A stretch of 64,000 nt of DNA from Hyphomicrobium sp. LHD-15 (GTDB lineage: Bacteria; Pseudomonadota; Alphaproteobacteria; Rhizobiales; Hyphomicrobiaceae), in the NCBI RefSeq assembly GCF_031157355.1, contig NZ_JAVIFT010000001.1:248001-312000 (forward strand), written 5' to 3'. The position numbers and the translations under genes are program-made. Below are positions 7,530 through 19,496 of this stretch, piece after piece (positions within the stretch are counted from its first letter, which is position 1; every line of letters begins with the position of its first letter). The notes beneath the pieces were generated by a model that worked only from the letters and a program-made list of their open reading frames with translations, ran no database searches and was not told where the DNA came from.

Positions 7530-10500
7530 ATGTTCAAGAAAGTTCTGATCGCCAATCGCGGCGCCATCGCCTGCCGCATCATCCGCACGCTCGACCGCCT
7601 GGGCGTTGCGAGCGTTGCCGTCTACTCGGAAGCCGACCGGCATTCGATGCATGTGGCGCAAGCCCGCGAAGCCGTCGCCATCGGCCCCTCGGCCGCAGCG
7701 CAAAGCTACCTCAAGGTTGACGCGATCCTGGCGGCGGCCAAGGCCACCGGCGCTGAAGCCATCCATCCCGGCTACGGCTTCCTCTCCGAGAACCCCGACT
7801 TTGCGGATGCGTGCGCGGCGGCGGGTATCGCTTTTATCGGACCGAAGCCCGATCAGATGCGCGCATTCGGCTTGAAGCATCGGGCGCGCGAGCTGGCGCT
7901 CGCCGCCGGTGTTCCGCTGGCACCGGGGTCGGGGCTGATCGACAACCTCGATGCCGCGAAGGCCGAAGCCCAGCGCATCGGCTATCCGGTGATGCTGAAG
8001 AGCACGGCGGGCGGCGGCGGCATCGGGTTGCAGCTCGTCTCGTCGGAAACGGAGCTCGAACCGCTCTACGAGCGCGTCGAACGGCTCGCGCGCAACAACT
8101 TCAAGGACCCGGGTCTCTTCCTCGAAAAGTACGTCTCTCGGGGTCGGCACATCGAGGTGCAGATCTTCGGCGACGGAAAGGGCCGCGTGGTGGCGCTCGG
8201 CGAGCGCGATTGCTCGGCGCAGCGGCGCAACCAGAAAGTCATCGAGGAGACGCCGGCGCCTGGGCTTTCGGACAAGGCGCGCGCGGCACTCTGGAAGACC
8301 GCCTGCGATCTCGGCAAGTCCGTCTCGTATGAAAGCGCGGGGACCGTCGAATTCCTCTACGATAGCGATACCGACGCCTTCTACTTCCTGGAGGTCAACA
8401 CGCGGCTGCAGGTCGAGCACGGCGTCACCGAGGAGGTGACCGGGTTCGATCTCGTCGAATGGATGGTGCGCCAAGCGGCCGGCGAAACGCTGCCGCTCGA
8501 GCAGGAGCGAATCCAGCCCAAGGGCGCCTCGATACAGGTGCGCCTTTACGCCGAAGATCCGGGCCGCGATTTCCGCCCCAGCTCCGGGCAGCTCTCGCAC
8601 GTGGCGTGGCCTGCGGACGCACGCGTCGAAACCTGGGTCGAAAGCGGCGCGGACGTCTCACCGTTTTACGATCCGATGCTGGCGAAGATCATCGTCAAAG
8701 CCGAGACGCGGCCACAGGCGCTGGCCAAGCTTCAGGATGCTCTGGCCGCGACCGAGATCGGCGGCCTCGAAACCAATCTCGACTATCTGCGCCAGCTCGC
8801 GGCCTCGGACATTCTCGCCGAAGGCCAGATGCTGACGCGCACGCTCGCGACATTTCCCTACAAGGCCGCCACCGTCGAAGTGCTGGCGTCCGGCACGCAG
8901 ACGACCATCCAGGACTGGCCAGGCCGCACTGGCTATTGGGCGGTGGGTGTGCCGCCGTCCGGTCCGATGGATCATCTGTCGTTCCGTCTCGCCAACCGCC
9001 TCCTCGGCAACGCCGAAGGCGCCCCCGCATTGGAGCTGACGCTGTCGGGCCCGACGCTGCAATTCAACCGCGATAGCGTCATCTGCCTTGCTGGCGCCGA
9101 GATGAGCGCGCGCGTCGGCGATCGTGCCGTTCCGTTCTGGCAGCCGTTCCAGGTTGCGGCCGGGGAGGTGCTGAAGATCGGAAGCGTGACGGGTGCGGGT
9201 GCTCGCGCCTATCTCGCCATTCAGGGCGGCTTCGACGTGCCGCTCTATCTCGGCAGCCACGCCACGTTCACGCTCGGCAAGTTCGGCGGCCATGGCGGGC
9301 GGGCACTGCTGACCGGCGACGTGTTGCATATCTCGCGCGCCGCTCCTTCTGAAAGCGCAGCTCCCGCGTCGCTTCCGGATGCGCTCAGGCCTGTTCTGTC
9401 GCGCGCCTGGGAGATCGGCGTGCTCTACGGTCCGCACGGCTCGCCGGACTTCTTCACCGACGATGATATCGCCACCTTCTTCGCCGCCAACTGGGAGGTC
9501 CACTACAATTCTAATCGCACGGGCGTTCGCCTGATCGGTCCCAAGCCGACCTGGGCCCGTACCGACGGCGGCGAAGCGGGCCTGCATCCGAGCAACATTC
9601 ACGACAATGCCTACGCCATCGGCGCGGTGGATTTCACAGGCGACATGCCGGTGATCCTGGGACCGGACGGGCCTTCGCTCGGCGGGTTCGTGTGTCCGGT
9701 CACGATCGTGCAGGCGGAACTATGGAAGCTCGGGCAGCTTCGTCCGGGCGACAAGGTGCAATTCAAGCGCCTCTCGCCGGTCAACGCACGCGCGCTCGAG
9801 ATCAAGCAGGACAGCGAAATCGCGTCGCTTGCGCCGATGGGCTCGCCTCCGTTGGTGGACGTCAATAGCGTCGGCGCGGACGATTGCATCGTCGGCGATC
9901 ATCCCGAGGACGGCGTGCTGCCGCGTGTGGTCTACCGCCGCCAAGGCGACAAGTATCTTCTCGTCGAATACGGGCCCATCGTGCTCGATTTCGAGCTCAG
10001 GTTCCGCGCGCACGTGCTGATGACGAAGCTCGAAACGCTGGCCATTCCCGGCATCATCGATCTCACGCCCGGCATCCGCTCGCTGCAGATCCACTACGAC
10101 AGCCGCGTTCTGCCGCTGCAGGCCCTGGTCGACAAGCTCGCCGAGATCGAAGACGCGATGGGTGACATCGGCGACATCGAGGTGCCGAGCCGCATCGTTC
10201 ACATGCCGCTGTCCTGGGACGACGCCGCGACGCAGCTCGCGATCTCGAAATACATGCAGTCGGTGCGCGCCGATGCGCCGTGGTGCCCCTCGAACATCGA
10301 GTTCATCCGGCGCATCAATGGCCTCGATAGCATCGAGGACGTGAAGGAAATCGCCTACGGCGCGAGCTATCTTGTGCTCGGGCTCGGGGATGTCTATCTC
10401 GGCGCGCCGGTGGCGACACCGCTCGATCCCCGGCATCGGCTGGTCACCACGAAGTACAACCCCGCACGCACCTGGACGCCCGAGAACGCCGTCGGCATCG

Positions 10501-11156
10501 GCGGGGCCTACATGTGCGTCTACGGCATGGAAGGTCCCGGCGGCTATCAGTTCATCGGGCGCACGGCGCAGGTGTGGAATACCCATCGTATCACGCCCGA
10601 GTTCGATGCCGACAAGCCGTGGCTGTTGCGCTTCTTCGATCAGATCCGCTTCTACCCGATGGATGCGGAAGAGCTGCTCGCATTTCGCGACGGCTTCCTG
10701 CAAGGAAAAGTCGGGCTCAAAATCGAACCCACGACGTTCAAGCTGTCGGATTACCGCCAATTCCTCACCGACAATGCGGCCGATATCGCGGCGTTCAAGA
10801 AAAAGCAACAGGCGGCCTTCGAAGACGAGCGCTCGCGCTGGCAGGCGAGCGACCAGTCGGGTGCGGCAACAAGCGAAGCAAGCGCCGATGACGGCGCCGA
10901 GGACGCGTTGGCGGACAACGCCGTCCCCGTCGCGAGTCCGGTTCCCGGCGCAGTGTGGAAGGTGGAAGTCAGCAAGGGTGCTCGCGTCAAGGAGGGCGAT
11001 CTCTTGGTCGTGGTCGAATCCATGAAGATGGAAATGTCGGTGCATGCCCCTTCGAGCGGGGTCGTCACCGAGGTGCGATGCGCCGAGGGGCGGCCTGTCG
11101 CGTTGGGGCAAACCCTGATCGTTCTGACCGAAGACGTACCGGAGACCGCAGCATGA
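7530..11156 (+). CDS. Biotin-dependent guanidine (urea-type) carboxylase
   Basis: This 1208-residue enzyme has the full single-chain layout of the urea carboxylase family. Biotin carboxylase occupies about residues 1-450 (N-terminal [22 protein letters not shown]-grasp Gly loop [28 protein letters not shown]). Next come the two carboxyltransferase halves, KipA-like then KipI-like, about 455-1050 ([35 protein letters not shown]). The C-terminal biotinyl domain carries [12 protein letters not shown], with the biotin Lys at about residue 1166. It carboxylates the substrate with ATP and bicarbonate. The family contains both true urea carboxylases and guanidine carboxylases. The riboswitch and DUF1989 pair argue for guanidine, but I did not assess substrate-discriminating residues. 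Confidence 0.92.
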   Translation: MFKKVLIANRGAIACRIIRTLDRLGVASVAVYSEADRHSMHVAQAREAVAIGPSAAAQSYLKVDAILAAAKATGAEAIHPGYGFLSENPDFADACAAAGIAFIGPKPDQMRAFGLKHRARELALAAGVPLAPGSGLIDNLDAAKAEAQRIGYPVMLKSTAGGGGIGLQLVSSETELEPLYERVERLARNNFKDPGLFLEKYVSRGRHIEVQIFGDGKGRVVALGERDCSAQRRNQKVIEETPAPGLSDKARAALWKTACDLGKSVSYESAGTVEFLYDSDTDAFYFLEVNTRLQVEHGVTEEVTGFDLVEWMVRQAAGETLPLEQERIQPKGASIQVRLYAEDPGRDFRPSSGQLSHVAWPADARVETWVESGADVSPFYDPMLAKIIVKAETRPQALAKLQDALAATEIGGLETNLDYLRQLAASDILAEGQMLTRTLATFPYKAATVEVLASGTQTTIQDWPGRTGYWAVGVPPSGPMDHLSFRLANRLLGNAEGAPALELTLSGPTLQFNRDSVICLAGAEMSARVGDRAVPFWQPFQVAAGEVLKIGSVTGAGARAYLAIQGGFDVPLYLGSHATFTLGKFGGHGGRALLTGDVLHISRAAPSESAAPASLPDALRPVLSRAWEIGVLYGPHGSPDFFTDDDIATFFAANWEVHYNSNRTGVRLIGPKPTWARTDGGEAGLHPSNIHDNAYAIGAVDFTGDMPVILGPDGPSLGGFVCPVTIVQAELWKLGQLRPGDKVQFKRLSPVNARALEIKQDSEIASLAPMGSPPLVDVNSVGADDCIVGDHPEDGVLPRVVYRRQGDKYLLVEYGPIVLDFELRFRAHVLMTKLETLAIPGIIDLTPGIRSLQIHYDSRVLPLQALVDKLAEIEDAMGDIGDIEVPSRIVHMPLSWDDAATQLAISKYMQSVRADAPWCPSNIEFIRRINGLDSIEDVKEIAYGASYLVLGLGDVYLGAPVATPLDPRHRLVTTKYNPARTWTPENAVGIGGAYMCVYGMEGPGGYQFIGRTAQVWNTHRITPEFDADKPWLLRFFDQIRFYPMDAEELLAFRDGFLQGKVGLKIEPTTFKLSDYRQFLTDNAADIAAFKKKQQAAFEDERSRWQASDQSGAATSEASADDGAEDALADNAVPVASPVPGAVWKVEVSKGARVKEGDLLVVVESMKMEMSVHAPSSGVVTEVRCAEGRPVALGQTLIVLTEDVPETAA

Positions 11157-12952
11157 GCGCGCCGATCTCATCGCTCTCTTTCGACGTCGAAACGCTGACG
11201 GAAGCCTATGCCTCGGGAACGTTGACGCCTTCCGATGTTATCGCGGAAGTCTACCGGCGCATCGGCGAGCGCGGCGAAAAGCCGGTGTGGATCTCACTCA
11301 TGCCGCTGGAGCAGGCGTTAGCGAAGGCGGCTTCCGCGCCAAAAGGCCCGCTTCACGGCATCCCGTTCGCGGTCAAGGACAACATCGACGTCGCGGGTTT
11401 GCCAACGACATGTGCGTGTCCCGACTATGCCTATGCTCCGGAGCGTTCGGCGACGGCTGTCGAAAAACTCGAAGCCGCAGGCGCCATCGTCATCGGCAAG
11501 ACCAATCTCGATCAATTCGCGACCGGTCTCGTCGGTACACGCTCGCCCTATGGCATTCCATCGAGCGTGTTCGACGCGGACTATATCTCGGGCGGGTCGA
11601 GCTCGGGCTCGGCCGTGGCGGTCGCGGGCGGCCTGGTCTCGTTCGCGCTCGGCACCGACACTGCGGGGTCGGGTCGTGTGCCGGCCGGCTTCAACAACAT
11701 CGTGGGCCTGAAGCCGACCAAAGGCTTCATTTCCGCGCGCGGCCTGGTTCCGGCCTGCCGGACGCAGGATACGATCTCGATTTTCGCGCTCACCGTTGGC
11801 GATGCCGCGAAGGTGATGTCCCTCGCCGCGAGCTTCGACGCGGGGGATGCCTATTCGCGCCGGTCACCGCGGCCGTTTTCCGTCGAAGCGGCGGCACCGG
11901 GACTGCGCATCGGCGTACCGAAAGCGGGGCTCGAATTTTTCGGCGACGTCGACGCAGAACGGCTTTATCGCGCAAGCGTCGAGAGGATGGCAGAAGCCGG
12001 TGCGTCGATCGTCGAGATCGATTTCACACCGTTTCAAAAGGCGGCCAGCCTGCTCTATGCGGGACCGTGGGTCGCCGAGCGTTTGGCTGCGATCCGCGCC
12101 TTCGCCGAGACGCATCCGGATTCGCTCAATGATGTCGTCGGCGGGATCATTCGCGGCAGCGCGAAGCTATCGGCCGTCGATACCTTCGATGGCTTCTATC
12201 GCCTCGCCGAGCTCGTGCGCGAAGCGGACGCCCAATGGAAAGCGATGGACGTGCTGCTGCTGCCGACCAGCGGCACGACTTACAAGATCAGCGAAGTTCT
12301 CGCCGATCCGGTTCGGCTCAATTCCAACCTCGGCCTCTACACGAACTTCGTCAATCTCATGGATCTCTCGGCGCTCGCGGTGCCGGCGGGATTCCGTCCG
12401 AACGGTTTGCCGTTTGGCGTGACGCTGATTGGGCAGGCGTTCGAAGACGGCAAGCTCGCAACGCTCGGCGACCGCCTGCATCGGTCGCTCGATGGCCTCA
12501 AGCTCGGCGCAACGGCCAAGCCGCTCGCCGAAACGGCGCCGGTTGTTTCCTCGCCCGCCGGGGGACGCGTTGCGGTCGCCGTCGTCGGCGCGCACCTCTC
12601 GGGTCAGCCCCTTAACAGCCAGCTTCGGGAGCGCAACGCGCGGCTGATCAAGACCACGCGCACTGGACCGGGGTACCGGTTCTATGCACTCGCCGGAACG
12701 GTGCCCGCGAAGCCCGGCCTGGTGTTCGACGGCACGAGCGCGGGCAACATCGAGGTCGAGATCTGGGAGCTGGACGAAGCCGGTTTCGGCTCGTTCGTGG
12801 CGCTCATTCCGCAGCCGCTCGGCATCGGCACGCTGACGCTGGCCGACGGCAGCCTCGTCAAAGGCTTCCTCTGCGAGGCGTATGCAGTCGCGGGCGCGAC
12901 CGACATTACTGATTTCGGCGGATGGCGGGCGTGGCTGGGCCGGCCCAAGTAG
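11153..12952 (+). CDS. atzF: Allophanate hydrolase
   Basis: This 599-residue amidase-signature enzyme hydrolyses allophanate to ammonia and carbon dioxide, the last step of the pathway. The catalytic Lys is Lys75 (FAVKDNID). The Gly/Ser-rich signature GGSSSGSA spans residues 147-154 and the likely nucleophile is Ser173 ([11 protein letters not shown]). The C-terminal third (from about residue 460, [19 protein letters not shown]) is the second domain found in full-length AtzF/DUR1-type hydrolases. The start overlaps the carboxylase stop by four bases. It is the last gene of the guanidine operon. Confidence 0.93.
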   Translation: MSAPISSLSFDVETLTEAYASGTLTPSDVIAEVYRRIGERGEKPVWISLMPLEQALAKAASAPKGPLHGIPFAVKDNIDVAGLPTTCACPDYAYAPERSATAVEKLEAAGAIVIGKTNLDQFATGLVGTRSPYGIPSSVFDADYISGGSSSGSAVAVAGGLVSFALGTDTAGSGRVPAGFNNIVGLKPTKGFISARGLVPACRTQDTISIFALTVGDAAKVMSLAASFDAGDAYSRRSPRPFSVEAAAPGLRIGVPKAGLEFFGDVDAERLYRASVERMAEAGASIVEIDFTPFQKAASLLYAGPWVAERLAAIRAFAETHPDSLNDVVGGIIRGSAKLSAVDTFDGFYRLAELVREADAQWKAMDVLLLPTSGTTYKISEVLADPVRLNSNLGLYTNFVNLMDLSALAVPAGFRPNGLPFGVTLIGQAFEDGKLATLGDRLHRSLDGLKLGATAKPLAETAPVVSSPAGGRVAVAVVGAHLSGQPLNSQLRERNARLIKTTRTGPGYRFYALAGTVPAKPGLVFDGTSAGNIEVEIWELDEAGFGSFVALIPQPLGIGTLTLADGSLVKGFLCEAYAVAGATDITDFGGWRAWLGRPK

Positions 12953-12964
12953 TGCGGTGGAGGA

Positions 12965-13270
12965 TTAGTGCGTCCAGGCGCCGATGCGGCCGAACTTGAA
13001 ATTGTCCGCGTAGGACTTGCGCACGATCCCGCGCGGCTTCGGCTCGTCCAGGCGGAACGGAATGCCGTTGCGTTCGGCGTAGGCGATGGCCTCTTCCTTG
13101 GTGTCGAACTCGAGGCGCACCTGGGTCCGCGTATCGGACGAGCTGGTCCAGCCCATCAGCGGGTCGATCTGGCGCGGGGTGGCGGACTCGTGCTCCAGCA
13201 CCCACTCCTTCGTGCGCGCAATACCCGACTGCATGGCGGTCTTGGCCGGCTTGAAGATGCGTGCGGTCAC
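12965..13270 (-). CDS. NDUFS4-like complex I accessory protein (ETC_C1_NDUFA4 family)
   Basis: This 101-residue protein matches the bacterial homologues of NADH:ubiquinone oxidoreductase subunit NDUFS4, an accessory subunit at the peripheral arm of complex I typical of alphaproteobacteria. Visible landmarks are ARIFKPAKTAMQSGIART near the start, DPLMGWTSSSDTRTQV in the middle and the C-terminal SYADNFKFGRIGAWTH. The GTG start at 13270 is chosen because GAGG lies five bases upstream and the product length fits the family. An ATG at 13306 would add 12 residues. It is transcribed convergently to atzF. Confidence 0.85.
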   Translation of the reverse strand: MTARIFKPAKTAMQSGIARTKEWVLEHESATPRQIDPLMGWTSSSDTRTQVRLEFDTKEEAIAYAERNGIPFRLDEPKPRGIVRKSYADNFKFGRIGAWTH

Positions 13271-13359
13271 GGGAACCTCGTCGATTCTATCGATCCGACA
13301 GTCCATACCCCTGTCGCGTGCAGGCTGCAAGCAGGCCAGCCTCCCGGCCTTGTTTGAAA

Positions 13360-14022
13360 TCAACGGCGCAGCAGGAATTCGGTGGAAGCCGCGCGTTCCT
13401 GCCATCCGGCGCGTTCGAGCTCCGGATCCAGATGCTCTTCCACGGGCCAACCGATGCAGAGATAGGCAACCAATGTCCAGCTCTCCGGAACATCCAGAGC
13501 GCGCGCCACCACATCCGGCTCCAGGATCGAAACCCAGCCGATGCCAACGCCCTCAGCCCGTGCCGCGAGCCACAGCGTGTGGACAGCGCCGACGGCGGAG
13601 TATCGCAGCGTCTCGGGCATGGTCAGCCGGCCGAGCCCCGCGCCGCGTTCCGTCGCCTCGTCGGCGAAGACCGCAAGTTGAACAGGAGCCGCGTCGAGGC
13701 CTGCCAGTTTGAGGCGCGCATAAAGCGTGCGGATTTCGCCGTCGTATCCGTCGAGCGCGGCGCGGTTGGCGCGCTCGAACGAGGCGCGCACAGCTTGGCG
13801 CCGCTCATCCTTGTCCACCAGAACGAAGCGCCAGGGCTGGCAATTTCCAACCGACGGCGCATGGCAGGCCAGCTCGATCAGATTCTCGATCAAACCCTCG
13901 GGCAGAGGATCGGTGCGGAAGCGGCGGACGTCGCGGCGCCACAGGATCAGATCGCGAAACGCGGCGACGAAATCGGGCGTGAAGGCCGGCGGGTTCGTCG
14001 ACGTCTCAGACGTGCGGCTCAT
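13360..14022 (-). CDS. bluB: 5,6-dimethylbenzimidazole synthase
   Basis: This 220-residue flavin enzyme of the nitroreductase fold destroys FMNH2 with oxygen to form 5,6-dimethylbenzimidazole, the lower ligand of B12. Diagnostic segments are LILWRRDVRRFRTDPLP, ACHAPSVGNCQPWRFVLV, and the late GIGWVSILEPDVVARALDVP and YLCIGWPVEE. The start ATG at 14022 overlaps the cobA stop by four bases, so bluB is translated together with cobA. Its product feeds CobT encoded at 19493-20566. Presence of bluB indicates aerobic B12 synthesis. Confidence 0.92.
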   Translation of the reverse strand: MSRTSETSTNPPAFTPDFVAAFRDLILWRRDVRRFRTDPLPEGLIENLIELACHAPSVGNCQPWRFVLVDKDERRQAVRASFERANRAALDGYDGEIRTLYARLKLAGLDAAPVQLAVFADEATERGAGLGRLTMPETLRYSAVGAVHTLWLAARAEGVGIGWVSILEPDVVARALDVPESWTLVAYLCIGWPVEEHLDPELERAGWQERAASTEFLLRR

Positions 14023-14810
14023 GGCTTGGCCATCCCTGGACCGAGCACCGCGCGCAGGCTGGCGTTGACGCCGATGACGATCACGGCAGGCGCTTCGATC
14101 GCGTGTTTCTTCGCGTCCGCCGCCAGATCCGCGAGGCGCGTTTCGAGCACGATCTCGTTCTCGCTCGTGGCATGGGAGATGACCGCGGCGGGGGTGTCGG
14201 GGCTCAAGCCGCCGCGCAGAAACGCCGCAGTAATCTCGGTGAGCTGTGCCAGCGCCATATAGAGGATGATCGGCTGACCGGTGGCGGCGAGCGCTTCCCA
14301 CGCTCCACCTGCGCGATCGTCGTCAGCCCGGTGGCCGGCCGCAAGGATGACGGCGTGGTTGGTCTCACGCGTGGTGGCAGGAATGCCGACCAGGGCGGGA
14401 GCCGCCAACCCGGAGGTGAGGCCTGGCACGACGCGGAACGGAATACCCTCGCGGACGAGCGCGCTGGCCTCCTCTCCGCCGCGGCCGAACACGAAAGGAT
14501 CGCCACCCTTGAGACGAAGCACGCGGCGCTGCTTTTTCGCCTCGGCGATGATCAGCTCGTTGATGTCGCGCTGTTGCGGAGACGGCCTGCCGCCGCGCTT
14601 GCCGGCGAAGTGGATCTCCGCGCCGTCGCGGGCGAGCTTGAGGATGCGCGGATCGACGAGCGCGTCGTGGATGATCGTATCGGCAGAGCGGAGCGCATGA
14701 ATGGCCATGACGGTCAACAGTCGCGGATCGCCGGGGCCAGCCCCTACGAGCCAGACTTCGCCCGGGCGCATGTCCGGGAAGGGCGGAAAGATGTCTGGCG
14801 GGAAGTTCAT
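14019..14810 (-). CDS. cobA: Uroporphyrinogen-III C-methyltransferase
   Basis: This 263-residue SAM-dependent enzyme methylates uroporphyrinogen III at C2 and C7 to precorrin-2, the entry to B12 and siroheme. It has the tetrapyrrole methylase motifs VWLVGAGPGDPRLLTV (SAM loop), ALVDPRIL, RLKGGDPFVFGRGGEEA and VVPGLTSGLAAP. There is no CysG-type dehydrogenase/ferrochelatase domain, so it is the stand-alone CobA/SUMT form. bluB overlaps its 3' end. It is divergent from cobU. Confidence 0.92.
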   Translation of the reverse strand: MNFPPDIFPPFPDMRPGEVWLVGAGPGDPRLLTVMAIHALRSADTIIHDALVDPRILKLARDGAEIHFAGKRGGRPSPQQRDINELIIAEAKKQRRVLRLKGGDPFVFGRGGEEASALVREGIPFRVVPGLTSGLAAPALVGIPATTRETNHAVILAAGHRADDDRAGGAWEALAATGQPIILYMALAQLTEITAAFLRGGLSPDTPAAVISHATSENEIVLETRLADLAADAKKHAIEAPAVIVIGVNASLRAVLGPGMAKP

Positions 14811-14840
14811 GCGTCGATCGGATTCGCGCTTTCAAACCAG

Positions 14841-14981
14841 TTAGTTACGGTCTCTTCCTGCCAGGCGTTCCGGTTGCAGAAACAGCTTCGCCTCGCGGAT
14901 GGTGCCAGGCTTGGGGCCTGCGGCCGATTGGAGGTAGCCATTGGCGTCGGGGCCTGTCAAACAGTGCCTCGTCTCACCCAT
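14841..14981 (-). CDS. Possible small ORF upstream of cobA
   Basis: A 46-codon open frame runs toward cobA, from ATG at 14981 to TAA at 14841. It begins MGETRHCLTGP and includes GPKPGTIREAKLFLQPERL. An AGGG sits about seven bases before the start. It fills most of the cobA-cobU divergent gap (14811-14997), where I found no recognisable cobalamin riboswitch. I do not recognise the product, and the frame could be a chance reading of a leader region. Confidence 0.25.
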   Translation of the reverse strand: MGETRHCLTGPDANGYLQSAAGPKPGTIREAKLFLQPERLAGRDRN

Positions 14982-14997
14982 CCTGGAACCCTGCGGC

Positions 14998-17113
<2,116 letters not shown>

Positions 17114-17125
17114 GGCGGCTCTAGT

Positions 17126-18106
17126 CTAAAGAAAGAAGAACGCGGTGACCGCAGCGAGAAGGCCGACGGTCGCCGCCTGCAACACGTAGGCGATGCGAAA
17201 CAGGCGAAGCGCGCGATTGATGTCGGCATAAGTCGCCTCGCGACGGCCGGCGCCCATCCAGGCATCGTCGATCGTCTTGCCGCCATAGCTGCGGGGGCCC
17301 GCGAGCGCGAGGCCCAGCGCACCCGCCATGGCAGCCTCCGGCCAGCCGGCGTTCGGAGATCGGTGGCGCGGGGCATCGTTCAATGTGCTCAGCGCCGCCG
17401 CGCGCCAGTCCGCTCCCGGCATCAAGCGCGCCGCCGCGACGATCCAAATGGCGGCGAGGCGCGAAGCCGGCAGGTTCACGAGATCGTCCAACCTCGCGGC
17501 CGCCCAGCCGAATGCCAGATAGCGCTCGGACTTGTGTCCGATCATGCTGTCGGCGGTGTTGATGGCCTTGTAGACTGCACAACCCGGTAGCCCTCCGACC
17601 ACCAGCCAGAACAGCGGCGCCACCACGCCATCGGAGAAATTCTCAGCGAGGCTTTCGATGGCCGCTCGCGAGACGCCGGCCTCGTCCAGCGCTTCGGGAT
17701 CGCGCCCCACGATGCGCGAAACGGCCTGGCGTCCGCCGCGCAGGCCGCGATGCTCAAGCGCCTCGGCCACGTCCGACACGTGCTCATCGAGGCTGCGACC
17801 TGCCAGAAGCGTGCTCGCAAACGCGGCCTTCACGACAAGCGCGGCCAGCACCGGCAACAGCAGATCCAGGCCTTGGTCGACGAATAGCACCACCGAAAGC
17901 GTTACGAGCAGCACCGTGGCCAAAGCGAGAATGCCGCGCAGGCGCCGCCTCGGGAACGACAAGCTCGCCTCGTTCCACACGGCCTCGGCGCGCGAGATCA
18001 AGGCGCCGATCCAGGTCACTGGATGACCGATCCGATCAACCAGCTTCTGCGAATACCCGGCGAGGGCCTCGATGAAGAGGGCAAGAAACGCCAGCGCGAA
18101 CGTCAT
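17126..18106 (-). CDS. cobD: Adenosylcobinamide-phosphate synthase (CobD/CbiB)
   Basis: This 326-residue inner-membrane protein attaches the aminopropanol arm to adenosylcobyric acid. The early GHPVTWIGALISRAE, RGLRGGRQAVSRIVGRDP and AIESLAENFSDGVVAPLFW segments are characteristic of CbiB/CobD. Several hydrophobic helices run through the chain. It ends 13 bases from gdhA, which is transcribed toward it, with no clear terminator between. It precedes cobU and cobS in the pathway. Confidence 0.92.
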   Translation of the reverse strand: MTFALAFLALFIEALAGYSQKLVDRIGHPVTWIGALISRAEAVWNEASLSFPRRRLRGILALATVLLVTLSVVLFVDQGLDLLLPVLAALVVKAAFASTLLAGRSLDEHVSDVAEALEHRGLRGGRQAVSRIVGRDPEALDEAGVSRAAIESLAENFSDGVVAPLFWLVVGGLPGCAVYKAINTADSMIGHKSERYLAFGWAAARLDDLVNLPASRLAAIWIVAAARLMPGADWRAAALSTLNDAPRHRSPNAGWPEAAMAGALGLALAGPRSYGGKTIDDAWMGAGRREATYADINRALRLFRIAYVLQAATVGLLAAVTAFFFL

Positions 18107-18171
18107 CGGGATCCCTGTCGGTCATGAGAGCACGGCGCTATCATATGTAACACTTCGGCGGAATCGGCCCG

Positions 18172-18897
18172 TCAGCCGAACAGAAGAACAAAAAGCAGCG
18201 CCGTCTCCATAATCTCGATGCTGGCGCCGTGGCAATCTCCGGTTATGCCGCCGAGACGCACGCGCCAATAGAGCGCGAGCCCCGCCGTCAGCGGCAGGGC
18301 GATCAGCAGAACCGGCGCGAGATAGGCTGTCAGGGCCGACAATACGACGCCCTCGAGCACAACGACGCGCAATTCGATGCCGGCCGCGAGCCGGCTCGCC
18401 ATTCCCTCCGCCAGCGGCTTCACAGCGCAGCCGAGCACCAGCGTGCCCCAGCGCGCCCAGGCAGCTATGAGCACTAGCGCGGGGATGAGCCCATTCAATC
18501 CCAGGCGCTCCGTGACGGCGGCGAGCAGCACAAGCTTGGCGAGGAGCTGAAGCACGATGGCAATCGCGCCAAAGCTGCCGAGGTGCGGATCGCGTGCGAC
18601 CGCGATGAAGCGCTCCGGGTTTCCGTGGGCGGCGCCGAGGCCGTCGGCCACATCACCCAACCCGTCGAGATGAAGCGCGCCCGTCACCAGCACCCAGACC
18701 AGCAATCCAACCAGAGCGCCGACCCAGATGCCGGTGCCCGCAGTGAGAACAACAGCCGCCGCGACAAGCACGCCGACAATCGCGCCGACGACCGGCAGCC
18801 ACGGCGCCGCGAGCGCAATGTTGCCCGCCTTCTCGGAATTGACGGTGGGCACCGGGAGGCGCGTCAGGAAGGAGATCGCGATCAACAATCCTGTCAT
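18172..18897 (-). CDS. cobS: Adenosylcobinamide-GDP ribazoletransferase
   Basis: This 241-residue polytopic membrane enzyme joins adenosylcobinamide-GDP with alpha-ribazole (phosphate), the last assembly step of B12. The signature GALHLDGLGDVADGLGAAHG (about residue 95) and RDPHLGSFGAIAIVLQLLAK are diagnostic. The late GGITGDCHGASIEIMETA is also family-typical. The start ATG at 18897 overlaps the stop of the phosphatase gene upstream by four bases. Confidence 0.93.
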   Translation of the reverse strand: MTGLLIAISFLTRLPVPTVNSEKAGNIALAAPWLPVVGAIVGVLVAAAVVLTAGTGIWVGALVGLLVWVLVTGALHLDGLGDVADGLGAAHGNPERFIAVARDPHLGSFGAIAIVLQLLAKLVLLAAVTERLGLNGLIPALVLIAAWARWGTLVLGCAVKPLAEGMASRLAAGIELRVVVLEGVVLSALTAYLAPVLLIALPLTAGLALYWRVRLGGITGDCHGASIEIMETALLFVLLFG

Positions 18898-19496
18898 GGC
18901 GCCCTCTCCTCGTTCGGCTGCACGATCTCCACGATCTCTCCCCAAAGACCATGCTCCGGATGAACGCCTATCTCGACGCCGACGCGCGTCGCGCACCCGA
19001 TCCGAATGGCCCACAGGCGATCGAGTGGGAGGCCGAGCAGGATCGCGAGCGCCATGCGGATGGTGCCGCCGTGGGCGATGACAAGCACCGGGGTCTCGTC
19101 GCGCGCGGCAACCCGTTCGAGGGCACTTTTCACGCGGGCGCGCACGGCGTCCGCCGTTTCGCCGTTCGGCGGTGGGCTAGTTTCCGGATCGCGGTAGAAA
19201 GCTGCAAAGCGCGGATCGGCGGCCAGCTCCTGCTTCAGGTGGCCATCCCAGCCGCCGAAGTCCATCTCGCGCCAGTCCGGATCAACTTCGAACGTCTTCG
19301 CGCTCCGCTCGGTGGCGATCTCCGCCGTTTCCCTGGCGCGGGTCAACGGCGATGAGACGATCACCGGCCAGCGTGTACCGGCGAGTTGCCCTGCGACCGC
19401 CTTGCGTCCCGCAGCGGAGAGCGGCGCATCGGTGCGTCCGAGCAGACGATCCCCGGCTTCCGTTTCCCCGTGGCGCAGGAAATCGACGCGCGTCAT
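18894..19496 (-). CDS. cobC: Histidine phosphatase family protein, probable alpha-ribazole phosphatase
   Basis: This 200-residue phosphoglycerate-mutase-fold phosphatase begins [15 protein letters not shown], containing the catalytic RHG motif. The partner residues occur in [13 protein letters not shown] and the late His in [12 protein letters not shown]. Placed with four-base overlaps between cobT and cobS, it most likely removes the 5'-phosphate from alpha-ribazole phosphate or adenosylcobalamin phosphate. The family is broad, so the substrate rests on context. The ATG at 19496 is used because it overlaps the cobT stop and begins directly at the motif. Confidence 0.85.
   Translation of the reverse strand: MTRVDFLRHGETEAGDRLLGRTDAPLSAAGRKAVAGQLAGTRWPVIVSSPLTRARETAEIATERSAKTFEVDPDWREMDFGGWDGHLKQELAADPRFAAFYRDPETSPPPNGETADAVRARVKSALERVAARDETPVLVIAHGGTIRMALAILLGLPLDRLWAIRIGCATRVGVEIGVHPEHGLWGEIVEIVQPNEERAP

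Noticed and set aside
14811-14997. Cobalamin riboswitch upstream of cobA or cobU
   Set aside because: I looked for the B12 box and the conserved core blocks on both strands and did not find them; only isolated GGTGCC-like matches occur.
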